A stretch of 64,000 bases of DNA from Dirofilaria immitis (GCA_024305405.1 JAKNDB010000086.1:1301001-1365000), one strand, 5' to 3'; shown: positions 38,730 through 51,212, numbered from the stretch's first letter. The notes: generated by a model not told the origin, from the letters alone. Program-made: numbers and translations.

Positions 38730-41700
38730 ATCAACAGAGAAACAGGAAGTATCAACAAATCTCATGCACAGATGCAAGATAAGCATACATAATCAGCCAC
38801 ACATTCAAAGAAAGACGGCAATCATATGTACTATTGGTATGAGTACTTCTTACTTTTTCCAATTCCTTGGCCCATTTTTTTTTTTCTAGAAAGCTATATA
38901 TTTTGACCCATTAATTCAAATGAATGCAAATACTTTGCTATGTTAATGATCATATTGTGGGACATAATGTTACACTGTGAAGTATCATCTGCATCATAAA
39001 TCAACTTCCAGATTCATTAATTAATTTATGATAAAATGTTCGAATAAAATGAAAAATTGTCTATAATTGTGAAACTATTTGATCCCTTCATCATTATTAT
39101 GCCTGCCAAAAATATCATCAATATGGATAGTCTCCGCGCAGCACCATCTAATTTTGAATTTATTTAATTTCATTTTATACCGGAATTACAGGACCAGCTT
39201 GTGGAAGCGTGGATAAACTGAAAGAAATGATATCAGCAGGCATGAATATTGCTCGTCTTAATTTTAGTCATGGATCTCACCAGGTTTTTATTTTATACTT
39301 ATTGTTATTTAGGCATTCCTCAATACTGATACAAATGCTATTATGGTCTGGCCAAGCCAAACTTAATCTCTCTTTCAGTACCATGGGACAACGATAAAAA
39401 ATATACGCGACGCAGTGAAAAGTTTTCTCAAAAGCCAATGGTCGCAATTGCTCTGGATACTAAAGGGCCCGAGATTCGCACCGGACTTATAGACGGCGTA
39501 GGCTTGAAGCTTATAAAAGAATTATTCTGTTTGCTTTGAAAAATGCTGATAATTTGCAAAATGTTGTTCTGCAAATGCTAAGGAAAAGTTCCTTTGAAAA
39601 TTAGAATTATTCAAAAACTTTTAGGCTTATAGGTCACCTGAATACTGTTTTAGTTAGCTTAAGTAGAAAGAAATTAATTACAACAAAATAATGATAAATA
39701 AGGATTCCTTAATCTGTAATTTTTCAAGTCAGATACGGCAGAAATAGATTTGAAAAAGGAGCAAAAATCAAGCTCACAACAGATAGCGCTTTAGCTTCGA
39801 AATGTAATGCTAATGTCATATATATCGATTATCAAAATATGCCAAAAGTTTTGAAGCCCGGTGCCCATGTATTTATCGACGATGGACTCATTTCACTGAC
39901 GGTGGATAGCATCCGTATGTATCTTTATTTGATTATTCAAAAATAAAAATTTCCGATGATGAGCATTTGGAAAAGATTGCAGATTGTGACGTTTGACCGG
40001 TTAAACACATAACTTGGTCAGAATTTTTAATATTTCGAATTCGAAAAATTGATACCAGCTATATCACTATTGTATAATGTATTGTGTACCTTTAATCAAA
40101 ACTTTTAGTTCATCTTTGATTAGTGCAAGTATAATAGGAAGTATTTATTATCATCATCTGAAATGACAAAAATTTTTCATTTCAGAGGATAGGGATGTAA
40201 TGTGTACAATCGAGAATGGGGGTAAGTTAGGGAGCAAAAAGGGTTAACCTTCCTGGTACTAAATGCGATCTGCCTGCCGTTTCTGATAAAGATATTAAAG
40301 ATCTGGAGTTCGGTATTGAACAGGTGCACATTTATGAACTTCTTAAGAAATCTTCTCTCAGGTTATCAACTTTAATTTAAGCTAGCTTTTATTTCTACAG
40401 GGTGTTGATATGATATTTGCATCATTTATTCGGAACGCTGATGGCGTCCGTGCAATCAGACGTGTTCTTGGCGAGAAAGGAGATTTATTAAAATAATAGC
40501 AAAGATTGAAAATCAGGAAGGTGTCGAAAAGTAAGCTAATATATCGAAAAGTAAGCTAAATTAATAATGAGTATATAACATGAAATTTTCAATTACTGAA
40601 AATAAGTTGCTTCATAATTCTGATTAAGTTGCTATTTAAGTTTATTCTGAACTACGGTGGGATGCGGAAAGTTTTGCTGTTGAGAACTGAAGAAATATGT
40701 ATCTTGAATGGTTTTTTAGCGCGGACGAGATAATTAGAGAAGCAGATGGACTAATGATAGCACGCGGTGATTTGGGAATCGAAATTCCTCCTGAGAAAGT
40801 ATTCATTGCGCAGAAAATGCTGATCGCTCGATGCAATGTGGTCGGAAAGCCCGTGATATGTGCCACTCAAATGCTTGAATCAATGACCAAGAAGCCAAGA
40901 CCTACCAGGGCTGAAAGTAAGTTGATGTATTAAGAAGATTATAAAAATTAGATTGAAAAGCCGTAAACTGTTACCATTTCTATCGTTTAATGTTTTGATA
41001 TGTTTATTGAAACTCTCGTTCTCTGTAGCATTATAAATATGATATTTATTTCTCAGGTCAATTATCGATTATAGTAAATATGGTATTTATTCCTCAGGTC
41101 GATTATCGAGTATAGTAGTCGTAGTGAATAAGAATAGCAACAATTTGTTCTATCATTAATAATATGAAGCAGTAATTGATTGGAAGGAAGTTTAGGCAGC
41201 GATGTTGCAAATGCAATATTGGATGGCAGTGACTGTGTTATGTTGAGCGGTGAAACAGCGAAAGGAGATTATCCCATAGTAACATTAATGACTATGAGTA
41301 AGGTAAGTTAAGCTAGAAAGGAAGCAAAACAAAAATTTATCGACGCTATTAGCAAAGCCCATTGATGATAATATCAAGTTTATAAAGGGCATTTCGTAAT
41401 TTGCCACATTTTTTAAAAATTGAGAAATCATATAAGATTGATTAGCGTTAATTTTGCTTGTTTCAGATATGTCTTGAAGCAGAATCAGCTATAAATTATC
41501 ACGAAGTATTCCGTGAGGCACTTTCTTGCATTACACGCCTTCCAGATGTCACACATGCAATTGCAATTGGAGCTACCTCAGCAGCAATTTCATGCAGTGC
41601 AAGCGCTATCATAGTGTTAACTACCACGGGATAGTAAGTATTTTCAGGAATTCAATTTCTTTTAATTATTAAAAATAAGATAATCCTTTTTCTAGTCATG

Positions 41701-43412
41701 TAAATTTCACTTCACTTTTGTATTCTATTTCTATTTCTAAATAGGTCTGAGAAATATGCGAAAATCTCAGTTGTCATTCCCAATATTTAATATTGTTCAC
41801 GGTCAGAAAAAAACAAAGAAACATAAATTAATTTATAACATATTCCAGTATTGACCAGCTTACTTCCATCACTGTTTTTGAAAAAAAAAAGACTGGATAG
41901 AAGAAAATGCAAACATAAAACGTAAATGTGTGGAATTTTGATGGGAATTTAGATTCTTGGAGATACATATTTTTGTTATAACTTATTTGCTTATTTATAA
42001 AGTAGATATGAAATCAACTATTGGGACAATAAAATGAACCTGAAATTTAAATGTCGAATTTAGTTCCGCTGGTTTAGTAAGCCGTTATCGTCCTATGGTA
42101 CCAATTATTGCAATAACACGAGAAGAGCAATCTGCTCGACAAATGCATTTGTTTCGTGGTGTCCATCCATTGCTGTATACTGGTTTGTTGATATGCTTTA
42201 CTGATGGATTAGACGGTCAAGTGATTAGTTTCATTAACTTAATGAAAAGCTTCCTTATACCTTATCGGTCAATATTCGACCATCAAATAATATTATCGTT
42301 ATTGTTGCAAAAGTTTGTCTTGTCTTGTTGAGAAATTGGGAACTTGGATAGAAATTTTTGTGTAGCGAAATTTTATTGTGATAGATTTTATCACAATTAA
42401 GATTTGTTTATAGCTATCGATAATACAATCGGGTAGCTTGAATTTCTTCTTAATTATAGGGAAGTGAGGGGAAGTGAGGCTGATTGATTTTGGAGTTATA
42501 GAGTTGAATTTTGAATGCGATTACACACGATGAAGCCAAAGTTGTAGCACCAAAGGAAGTGTGTGTGAATATATGAATGTGACCTTTCAACTAATAATTC
42601 CTCTTTTATATTGATAGTTTATAATGTTTCAAGCAACCGCCCTATGACCTGAAAGATGATAAGTCAAAATTTGATTGGTTACAATGCTTTAATGAAAACG
42701 ACATCCTTCAACAATTATTAGATTCATCTTCAAAGATATGGATTTTTGTTAGGGAACATGGAAACAGTTTTATATTTACAAAATTTTTATATTTACAAAA
42801 TTCTATGATTATATCGAGATATTTAATAATACAAATATCTTGATTATTTTCAACATATTTATATTACAAATATTATACCTGATCTCTTCATATATCTATT
42901 TGAATTGCTAATTCATAGTTTTATTATGTAACCTTTGGGAATTCACATTTTCAACAAAAAAGGTATATATCACTACTGCAGTACCAAAAACGAGGATTGG
43001 AAGGCTGACATTGATCTGCGAGTGGCTTATGGCATGAAAGAAGGACAGGCCCGTGGTTTTATTAAGTCGAATGATTTGATTATAATTATCACAGGATGGT
43101 CCAAAGGTATTTCTCACAATTATTACTGCGTAAGATAAAAGAAAGCAACCTTGCAAAGGCGATTATATAGATGATTTTAAAAAAAGTATACGACTGTCAT
43201 AGTAAACCTACAACAGCATTCAAAGCCTGTCAATAGAAAGATAAAAGCGAAGTTTTTAATTTCTTCTGAAATATAAAAATTTACCTGTTCGAGAAATAAT
43301 TTGGAAAATACAAATTTATTGTTTCTGATTGGCTGTGATAGTTCATAAGCTTTAAATGAAAATTATAGGATCCGGACATACAAATACAATGCGCATTATC
43401 AGAGTACCATGA
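38730..43412 (+). CDS. pyk: pyruvate kinase B (5' coding exon not located)
   Basis: Exons: 38730-38836, 39192-39283, 39379-39497, 39729-39914, 40186-40323, 40401-40530, 40720-40916, 41196-41302, 41467-41633, 42064-42182, 42982-43106, 43369-43412; lengths and phases match pyruvate kinase A exon for exon. Signatures: [98 protein letters not shown], final RIIRVP. Missing bases at 39423-39426 (T-run), about 39753 (A-run), about 40240 (two bases), about 40490 (A-run) and about 42987 (A-run) break the frame; the rest is intact. The first core exon starts in phase 2, so an upstream initiator exon is required. Compared with paralogue A, the loop TTTGRS reads TTTGYS here, near the fructose-1,6-bisphosphate site of animal enzymes. 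Confidence 0.94.
41039..41117. repeat. imperfect 39-40 bp tandem duplication in a pyruvate kinase B intron
   Basis: Two adjacent units sharing GGTATTTATT/GATATTTATT, CTCAGGTC and ATTATCGA-TATAGTA blocks, a few substitutions apart. Confidence 0.8.
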
Positions 43413-44691
43413 ACTGACACCAAGCTGATTAGGATTTTTAGTATATGTCATTAGAAACCATAATTGCAATAAAATGTCTCACCAAATAAAAAGACAAATT
43501 TTAAAAATCACTGAAAGCTATCTGCTTATTCATACAAATCAGATTGAATTTGTTGAATTTGCTGATTTGAAAAGCAAATGAGCCCATAACATATCACTAT
43601 AAGCATCTAAATATATCATTTTAAGCAACAGAATAGCAATAAAATACATAAAGTAATATATTTACGACAACTAATATGAACAACTATATTATTTTTGTGA
43701 TTTAGATTCGATTTCTTTATGGTAAAACTTGAAATCTTTTAAAAATAAAGCAAAATAAGTTACAAAAGCAGTGAGTCACTTTTACGTTCAAATTTTTCAA
43801 AAACTGTTTTCCAAAAATTTTCTAATAGGAATATCTCTTAATATGAATTTAAGCCTTACATTTCCTTTTTAGCAAATAAATCAAAATTTCTGCGTTTTTT
43901 GCAAAATTAGTTATTTTTTTTTTTTTTTTAACGAGCTTTTGCTGCTTTAAAAATCAACACGCAGTGATTATTTGATGAATAGAGTTAAGAATCTGCCAAT
44001 ATGAATTTAAGGAAGTTACTGTCTTATCGAGGAGACAAGAGTTGCTGTTTGAACTTGTTAAAATTAAAAATATTGAAAATCTCCGGACAGGAAAAGCCGA
44101 ATATTTGTCATAATTAACAAAGAAGTACGCTCAGAATTCAGTTTTTATTTGTGCGAATATCAATCTTTTAGAAGCTTTATCGAATTCAAGATGAAAAATT
44201 GAAGATGTTTAAATACGATTTCGCTGCGACGCAAATCAACTAATTATCAACAATACATAAAAACAATACATAAAAATATAGAAATTTACAGTCAAAAACC
44301 TTTTGAATGAATAGATCTGAGAACCGAGCGATATTATTAAATTGTATATTACATGGATATCCATATTTTTTAATTCAGTTTTAGCGATTACTAGAAATCA
44401 AATTCATTTTTACACGATTCAGAATAATGCTCAGGTTTAAGTTGGTAAATTCTTCTTACATCAAAGAAGTAGATTTCTGTTTGGTGGTATATCGTGAGAG
44501 AATATTTTCAAGAATTAAGTAAAATATAATTTTAACAGTTAAATAGTGGAAAAAAAATGAACAAATTGTGGCTCCAACAATAAGAGAAAGAATTAAACTG
44601 TTAATGTAAATATATAAATATAGAAATATCAATTTAGTTAATTAATTTCCTAATTCAAGTAAGAAGTATATTTAAAAATTTCAAAAATATA
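43413..44691. other. AT-rich flank, nothing supported
   Basis: 3' flank of pyruvate kinase B. No exon with adequate signals seen. Confidence 0.5.
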
Positions 44692-44925
44692 TTGTTGCAT
44701 AAAAAGTTGTTAAATAACACTGTTCGTTTAATAAACAATTCATATCTGTTGAAAAAGCTGAACTCAGATTTCCTTCACAAATGTTTATCTGCTATGATGG
44801 ATCCGTTAGATGGTGAACTAAAATCGAAAAGTATTCAGAAACAGATGAAGGAGATGATGATAATCCTTACTGCATCGATGCCCTCTTACACATTTTGTTT
44901 TAGATGCGAAGAAAAAAGCTTTGTT
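44692..44925 (+). CDS. candidate coding exon, unassigned gene
   Basis: The frame reads KKLNSDFLHKCLSAMMDPLD. If one A is added near 44818 it continues as an acidic stretch (SETDEGDDDNPYCIDALLHI) to a stop. Without the added base the original frame also stays open to 44934. Composition is coding-like, but there is no homology and the start is unknown. Confidence 0.3.
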
Positions 44926-45258
44926 ATTTTCTAATTTCATCTACCCTACTCGACTCGCTACACTAATCTTCCTTCACTACGACGTCAATTGCTTGGCATA
45001 TGAACGAATTATATTTTAAAGATTTCATTTTCAGTTTTTAGAAGTACTTATTTCAAGCTGACTGCAACTTTTCTATTTGTTTTTTCTTTACAGTCCTCGA
45101 ATTGAATAATAACGTTAGATAGAATGTATTGTTAGCAGTTTCAAACAAGGCTTTTACATCAAATTAGAATTGATGATGGTTGAAGTGTGAATATTTCAAA
45201 TGTTTTGTGAGTCACAGTTGTGAAAAAGAAAAAGAAACTTCGCTATCCGTAGTAATTA

Positions 45259-45471
45259 ATGTCTTTTTCGCTGATACATCATTTTTTGCGCTGTCGAAGA
45301 AAAGATGATGGCACCTTTTTTGCTTCTATTAAAAGTTTCGACAAAATCGTTGCAACGGAAAAGAATGCTCAGCAAATCAATCAAATGTTTGTACATTTCA
45401 TTGCTAATAAAAAAAAAAGAAAAATTAGCAAGAATTTGTTAAATTTCATTTTTTTTATACTACAGGAATAA
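45259..45471 (+). CDS. candidate small ORF or terminal exon, unassigned
   Basis: An ATG-initiated 70-codon frame (FLRCRRKDDGTFFASIKSFD, then KNAQQINQMFVHF) ending TAA with AATAAA overlapping the end (45465-45475). A ten-A run near 45411 makes the C-terminal frame unreliable. It may belong with the frame at 44692-44925. Confidence 0.3.
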   Translation: MSFSLIHHFLRCRRKDDGTFFASIKSFDKIVATEKNAQQINQMFVHFIANKKKRKISKNLLNFIFFILQE

Positions 45472-45937
45472 ATAAATATGTTTTTCACTGTCGAAAATTT
45501 GTTGATTACTATGACTTTTAATCACATTTAGTACGATCTATTTTATGTTTAAGAACGATAATTTGAAATTTATGCTACAATTATTTTTGCATCAATATAT
45601 TATAGTAATAATACATATAATTTCAAAAATTGTCTCTGTTCTTTGATTATAATCTACATACTAAATTGAAGATCATATATTCATTTCTGAATAAAAAATT
45701 GAAAATTTCTCGATGAATGAATTAAATGAACAAATATAATATTGGTATTCAAATATTGTACGATATAGCTATCCCACCTGTACAAGCTAAATCAGTTGGC
45801 CTATTTGAATAAAAATATGTGATTGAAGCTATCCATTGTGAATTATGCTCATTAGTTGAACAAAATTATGCTAAAAACATCTTCATTTTAGATATTCAAA
45901 AAGTATCCATCTGAATACCTTCTCCGAAAACTATGAG

Positions 45938-46408
45938 TTGCAAATCTATTCTCTTCCATATACTATTAACTTCAAATTCTTTATTTTTTTGCCTGATAAG
46001 GCGGAAGTTTTAAATCAGTCAGCGAGTGAATCAATTATCCATCTGATGTTAGCTGTATGTTACCAGATATCTATGTATGCCGTTTTGTCTTTTGCTGTTA
46101 TTGGAAGCCATCAAGCAAGCAGTCAACAACTGTTGTTATGTGATGTTATTTGCTTAGAGTATTTCTCGAATATGTTAGTTGCGGGTATGAGAGATAGAGA
46201 GAGAGGAGAGAGAGATGGAAGTGTAAAGATATTAAAGAGTTGGTTGGATATGCTGCAGGATGAAACCAAATTCAATTTACCTTCTACTACTCGCTGCTTA
46301 CTAATCACAGCTTTGTTTTTATATTTAATGGTACAAAAGCAACAGTGCTTAACATTCTTTATGTGGCTAGCTGAAGGAAATTTAATTCCAAAAATAACAA
46401 ACTTTTGA
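45938..46408 (+). CDS. 156-codon open frame, unassigned
   Basis: The longest simple frame in this part of the window, containing hydrophobic segments and SWLDMLQDETKFNLPS. It has no ATG at its start (TTG), spans a GA-rich tract at 46194-46217, and resembles no family I know. It may be an exon, or chance in a locally less stop-rich stretch. Confidence 0.25.
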   Translation: MQIYSLPYTINFKFFIFLPDKAEVLNQSASESIIHLMLAVCYQISMYAVLSFAVIGSHQASSQQLLLCDVICLEYFSNMLVAGMRDRERGERDGSVKILKSWLDMLQDETKFNLPSTTRCLLITALFLYLMVQKQQCLTFFMWLAEGNLIPKITNF

Positions 46409-48659
46409 AATTCTCAGAAATGTTCAACAGATTCCAATTCCTTTCCAGTTAATCAGATTATTCTTGTATTATTTGGATTAACTCTCAATCTATAATTATT
46501 CGCTTAATACAGGCACAATTCACTTTCATAACAGAAAAGGACGGATACCTTTGTGAGCTGTCAGAGCATAATAACAGATTCTTAAGGATTTTTGTTTCTC
46601 TTTCTCTTTCTCTCTCTCTCTCCCTCAAATATATTTTGATCGGAAAGAAGTACAGATGACAAATAAGTCCTTCAAAGAATTGCAATAAAAATTGGAGGTC
46701 AGGCTTGATAAAATGATAGAATAAAATGATAAGTAGCAATATCATACAAAATCGATCACATGAGAAATTCATTCAGACTCTTCTAATCTGCTTTTCTTTT
46801 TCATTTTTTATAGAGAATGAACAAGCAAATTGCTAAGTAGTGTTTATTGAAAATGAAGCAAAGCTTGAAGGATTTTCTCAAAACTCATAATTTTACAGCT
46901 CGGACCTCGCTTTTTCATTTTTTTTTTTTTTTTCTAGGCATAAATCTTCTATTTTGACACATGTCGTTGGATTTATCATTAATTATTCTCTCAAAAATTC
47001 GACTATTATATTCACATTGCTAGGATAGCTTTTTTTTTTTTTTGCAGAAGGTTTATTCTATTCTGCAATAGTGAGATAAAAAAAAAAAATATTTATAAAA
47101 AGCTAGCGGTAAACGAATTTATTTATATTAAATAGTAGTTGTGAGAAAAAAATAGAAGGATATCCTCTATTCTATATCAGGGAATGGATCTGATGAAAAA
47201 ATGATAATATATGCAATAAAATGAGTAGCGAGATTGATTTAGCTATCAGGTTTTTTGAATTAAAAAATAGTTCTTTACTGGGAAATCTATGTAATCATCT
47301 CTGACTGCTATGAAATAAACTCCCAAATTCACTGATCTTTTGATTGATGATAGGATTAAAACTAATCAAAACAGAATTATGCTAAAGACTGATGTGACCA
47401 TAAGCTAAAAATGGTTTATATTTGAGAGAAGATAAGATTGGATATTTCATTCCTGCCATACTTTGCTGATATTCTTTTTATTTTTTTGCCACTCACTTAT
47501 AAAATAGATATTTCAGTGAAAATTATATGAGTAACGAAGTAAAGCATAAGTTCCTATTTTAATATATTATTTCCATTTATTGATGATTACTCCTATAATT
47601 CTTTTACGAAATGACTAATTAATTTTCTTCATTTCTCTTTATGTTTTCATTTATCTACGATAATAGAAGTTTAAATTATTCACGTAACATTTTGCATTTT
47701 TATCCAACTATCAATAATTAGTATACCTTTTCATATCATTTAGAGGATAATAACTAACATTAAGAATAAAATTCTGATTCAATGTAATATTACTTGAAAT
47801 TTGGCATATAGATGAATGGTATGAATTAATTGAGTTTATCAGTTAATTTTTATTTGTGAAATGATTTAGTGATCTGATTTGATATCAGAAACAATTTTGA
47901 CTGAAGAATATACTGTAAATAATTAGAGCTATGAGCAAAATCCTATAACCTCAATTTCACTATTCTTCTATTTCTTGCAAATGAATTTGCGTCAAATGAT
48001 TGTTTTATTTTGAAATGTTTAAGAATCTCATGCCAATTTTTGTCGCAAAACAATTTGTAATTGCTAAATATTTCAAATAAAATACCACGTATTGATTGAC
48101 AATCATAAATCTTCCATTTAAATTTAACAATCAAAGTTGATAGTTATGCTAAAAACATGGAGAAAAGATGTTGAATAGATAAATTTTTAAATGTATTCCA
48201 ATGTATGTTATCAATGTTCTAGAGTGCAGAAATTATTAAGAATCTAATAATTCAACAAAAATCTAAATTTATTTTCGAATTTCAATTCAAGTTATAAACG
48301 AAGTTAATTTAATTAATCAGACCATGATTTATGTATTCCTATTCACTAATTAGCAAAATGGTCATTATTTATGTTTTTAATTAAAAAATAAATGTATTAT
48401 TTAAACCTGTCATATGTAAGAAAAAAGTGCACTTTTACTTAAATTTTAAATATAAACATAAATATCGAAAAGATTAGTATTTGAAATTTAGAAATAACTT
48501 AAGGCTTAGAATTAAAAAACTTTAAATTAATTTGAATTGAAATAGAATGGTTTGTTAAATTTCTGGAAATTGTACTCAAAATTTTTTTATTATTTTATTA
48601 TATTTTTGTTATTTCTTATGCTTTCAATGGTTTTTTAAATTTTTTAGTTTGCAAATATA
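46409..48659. other. AT-rich, no gene supported
   Basis: Contains a (CT)n tract at 46594-46625 and poly-T runs; otherwise nothing identified. Confidence 0.55.
46594..46625. repeat. (CT)n microsatellite
   Basis: Pyrimidine dinucleotide repeat; it explains the Arg-Glu repeat frame on the minus strand. Confidence 0.85.
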
Positions 48660-48797
48660 AATAATAGAGGATAATTATAAAACCACAATCAAATAATAGT
48701 GTTTTTAATATTCCATTAAGTGCTACCTTTTTTTAAAGATTTTATTGTTATTTGGTTGTGGTTTTTCTGTTGGATTTTATAATTATCCTTTATTATT
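48660..48797. repeat. imperfect inverted repeat at the left edge of the mitochondrial insertion
   Basis: The left arm (48660-48698) and right arm (about 48742-48797) are complementary over roughly 38 bases. Shared blocks are GGATAATTATAAAA and CCACAA-TCAAATAA; the right arm holds about 13 extra bases. The right arm has the T/G-rich bias of the insertion. Confidence 0.75.
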
Positions 48798-48925
48798 AGT
48801 ATCGATTATTTGTTTTTTCTTTAATTTCTATGTTGAATTTTAATTACGGTTTAAAATATTACCATTTTTTGTTTGGGTTTTATTATGTATTGGACTTTTA
48901 TTTTATTTTTAATTTCTTTCTTTTT

Positions 48926-48985
48926 CGCTGTTATAGTTTAATGTTAAAATTTTTGATTTGTAATTAGAAGATATGTAATTGGTTC
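48926..48985 (+). pseudogene. mitochondrial tRNA-Thr remnant in the nuclear insertion
   Basis: Short nematode-style mitochondrial tRNA features: a TAGTTTAATGTTA D-arm, then an anticodon stem-loop TTTGA-TTTGTAA-TTAGA with anticodon TGT at 48959-48961. It lies directly before ND4, the order I recall for filarial mitochondrial genomes. Confidence 0.5.
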
Positions 48986-50175
48986 AGTTTATGTTTGTTT
49001 TTTTTTTTGTTATTTTGTCTGTGTTTTTTAGTCTTTTTTGTTTTTTATTTTTTTAAATATTTTTTGTTAGATTTGGTTTTTTTGATTTTTCTTAGGGTGG
49101 TTATTTCCTTTTTGACTCTTTTAATTTTGTTTTTTATCTTTTATAAGAGCTTTTGTTTTAGGTTTTATTTGTGTTTCTGAGGTTTTAAGTGGCTTGACTT
49201 TTATAGATGTTTTGTTGTTTTCTTTAGTATTTGTTTTTTTTTTTTTATTCTGGTAGTTTTTTGATTTTATATTTATTTTATGAATTAATTATAATTCTTA
49301 TGTTGTTTTGTTTATTAGCATATGTCGTCAGGTTAAAAAGTTAGTGCTTATTATTATTTGATTTTTTGCACTTTATTTGTTGGTATACCTTATTTATTTT
49401 TGTATAGTTATGCTTTTTTTTTTATGAATTTTGTTTATTATGGTTTTTTTTTTGATTTTATGAATTTATTTTTTATTAAGTTTATGTTTTTGGTTAAGTT
49501 TCCTCTATTTATTTTATTCATGTTTGGTTGTTTAAAGTTCATGTGGAGGCACCTACTAGTTCTAGTATAATATTAGCAGGTGTTATGTTAAAATTGGGTG
49601 GTGCTAGAGTTTATCGTATTAGTAAGTCTTTAAATTATTATGGTTTTGAGTTTTTGATTTTTTTTTTTGTTTAGTTAGTATGGTTTTTTGTTCTTTTATT
49701 CATATAGTTCAAAGTGACTGTAAGTCTTTAGCGGCTTATTCTTCTATTTGTCATATGGGTTTTGTATTGTTATCTGAGTTAAGTATAGTATATTATGGTA
49801 AATCTATAACTTTATAGATATTATCTCATGGTTATATTTTTGTTTTGATATTATCTCATGGTTATATTTTTGTTTTGATATTATCTCATGGTTATATTTT
49901 TTATTTTGATATTATCTCATGGTTATATTTTTGTTTTGATATTATCTCATGGTTATATTTTTGTTTTGATATTATCTCATGGTTATATTTTTGTTTTGAT
50001 ATTATCTCATGGTTATATTTTTGTTTTGATATTTTACCATATTGCTAATAATCGTTTAGTTTATTTATTATTTGCGTGGGTTTTTTGGTGTTAATATATT
50101 ATTTTGTTTGATTATGTTATCTAATTTTAATTTTCCTAGTTCTATTACTTTTTTTTTCAGAGTATTTGATGTTAA
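48985..50175 (+). pseudogene. nad4: nuclear copy of mitochondrial ND4 (numt)
   Basis: This stretch is strikingly T-rich on the plus strand and, read with the invertebrate mitochondrial code, matches NADH dehydrogenase subunit 4. HVEAPTSSSMMLAGVMLKLG lies at about 49537-49600, KSLAAYSSICHMGF near 49730, LSHGY near 49825, and a closing segment with NNRLVYLL then LSNFNFPSSITFFF. Frameshifts and a TAG before the LSHGY segment show it is not functional. Its length (about 1.2 kb) suggests nearly the whole gene was captured. Complex I ND4 forms part of the membrane proton-pumping arm; here it is only a relic. Confidence 0.93.
49817..50027 (+). repeat. 7-copy 30-bp tandem array inside the ND4 numt
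   Basis: Units start at 49817, 49847, 49877, 49908, 49938, 49968 and 49998. Six are identical 30-mers (GATATTATCTCATGG plus a T-rich half); the third is 31 bases (TTTTTTATTTT variant). Each encodes the ten-residue ND4 segment around LSHGYIF, so the array is a multiplied piece of the coding sequence. Confidence 0.97.
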
Positions 50176-51212
50176 ATAAAAATAACAATTAATTTTATTT
50201 CAACTTATAATGTTTCGTTAGAAATAGGATTACTTATTTGTTTCTATTGCAATTCTAATTTCTCTTCTTGCAATTATACCTTACCATTTATCATCAAGAG
50301 AGATAATAATAATGTAGTAACTGTTGCGTATTCGGAATCAAAAGATTTTACCGCAGAATTGAAAATTAGTTATTTGCATCTCTCTTAATCACCCATTGTA
50401 CTTATTTCTGAACACGAAGCATCATTTCGCAGTTGATGTAAATAAATATCTATCGATTATGACAGACGTTAAAGAGGAAATAAAAAAAAATCAGTGGATG
50501 AAAAAATTGAGAACCGATCGATGATAAGCGTTCTACTTTCTAAGGAAAACGAAAAGTTTTCTTTTATATCTAACCATTGATTTTTTCCAAAATTTTTCTT
50601 TATTGCTAGTTATTTTTCTGATATTGTAGAATTTTCGAAACAACTGTTTATATTTATCTAGCATCCTTGTACATTACGCGGTCTTTGACAGTGTCATTTG
50701 TTTATTTGTTACTCTATTTCTTCATAATTATTTTTTCATAATTATTTTAACATTATTTTAGACACAATGTAAGAGATTTAAATAAGAAAAACAACGACAA
50801 TTTAGTTCACATCAAATTACGATGTGCATATCGATTTAATCTATGTTTAGCAACAGAAACTTTGTATTCATGTGCTCATCAAATTGAAGTCATTAGAGAT
50901 GTACAAATATGGTTAATAACTTTCTATAATGTTTCATTTGCTTGTATGAAAACGATTGTTATTATTATTATTGATGTTATTATCATTATATTTAATCGTC
51001 GCATGGAATTTTTATTCTTCCCTAATATTGGTTATGCTATTGTAAGTGTACTTTCTCGCTGTTAGTGACTGATTCTTAATAGAACCAGTCAACAATAAGA
51101 CTATGATGCAAGTTCTATTCATTGATTAAAGAAATTCGTGAAGTATCAAAATAAAACAGTGTTGAATTTCCATACCCATATTTATGAAAAACTTCAAAAT
51201 ATTGTAATATTT
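50176..51212. other. region with exon-like segment of unknown gene
   Basis: After acceptor ATTATTTTAG (50760) a frame is open to ATT|GTAAGT at 51042. It contains HIKLRCAYRFNLCLATETLY and further cysteines, then a low-complexity Ile run. It would splice in phase to the acceptor at 51265. A real Cys-containing gene is possible but unproven. Confidence 0.3.

Noticed and set aside
48995..50094. Phe/Leu/Tyr-rich standard-code frames as nuclear membrane proteins
   Set aside because: They are frames of the mitochondrial ND4 copy and its 30-bp array.
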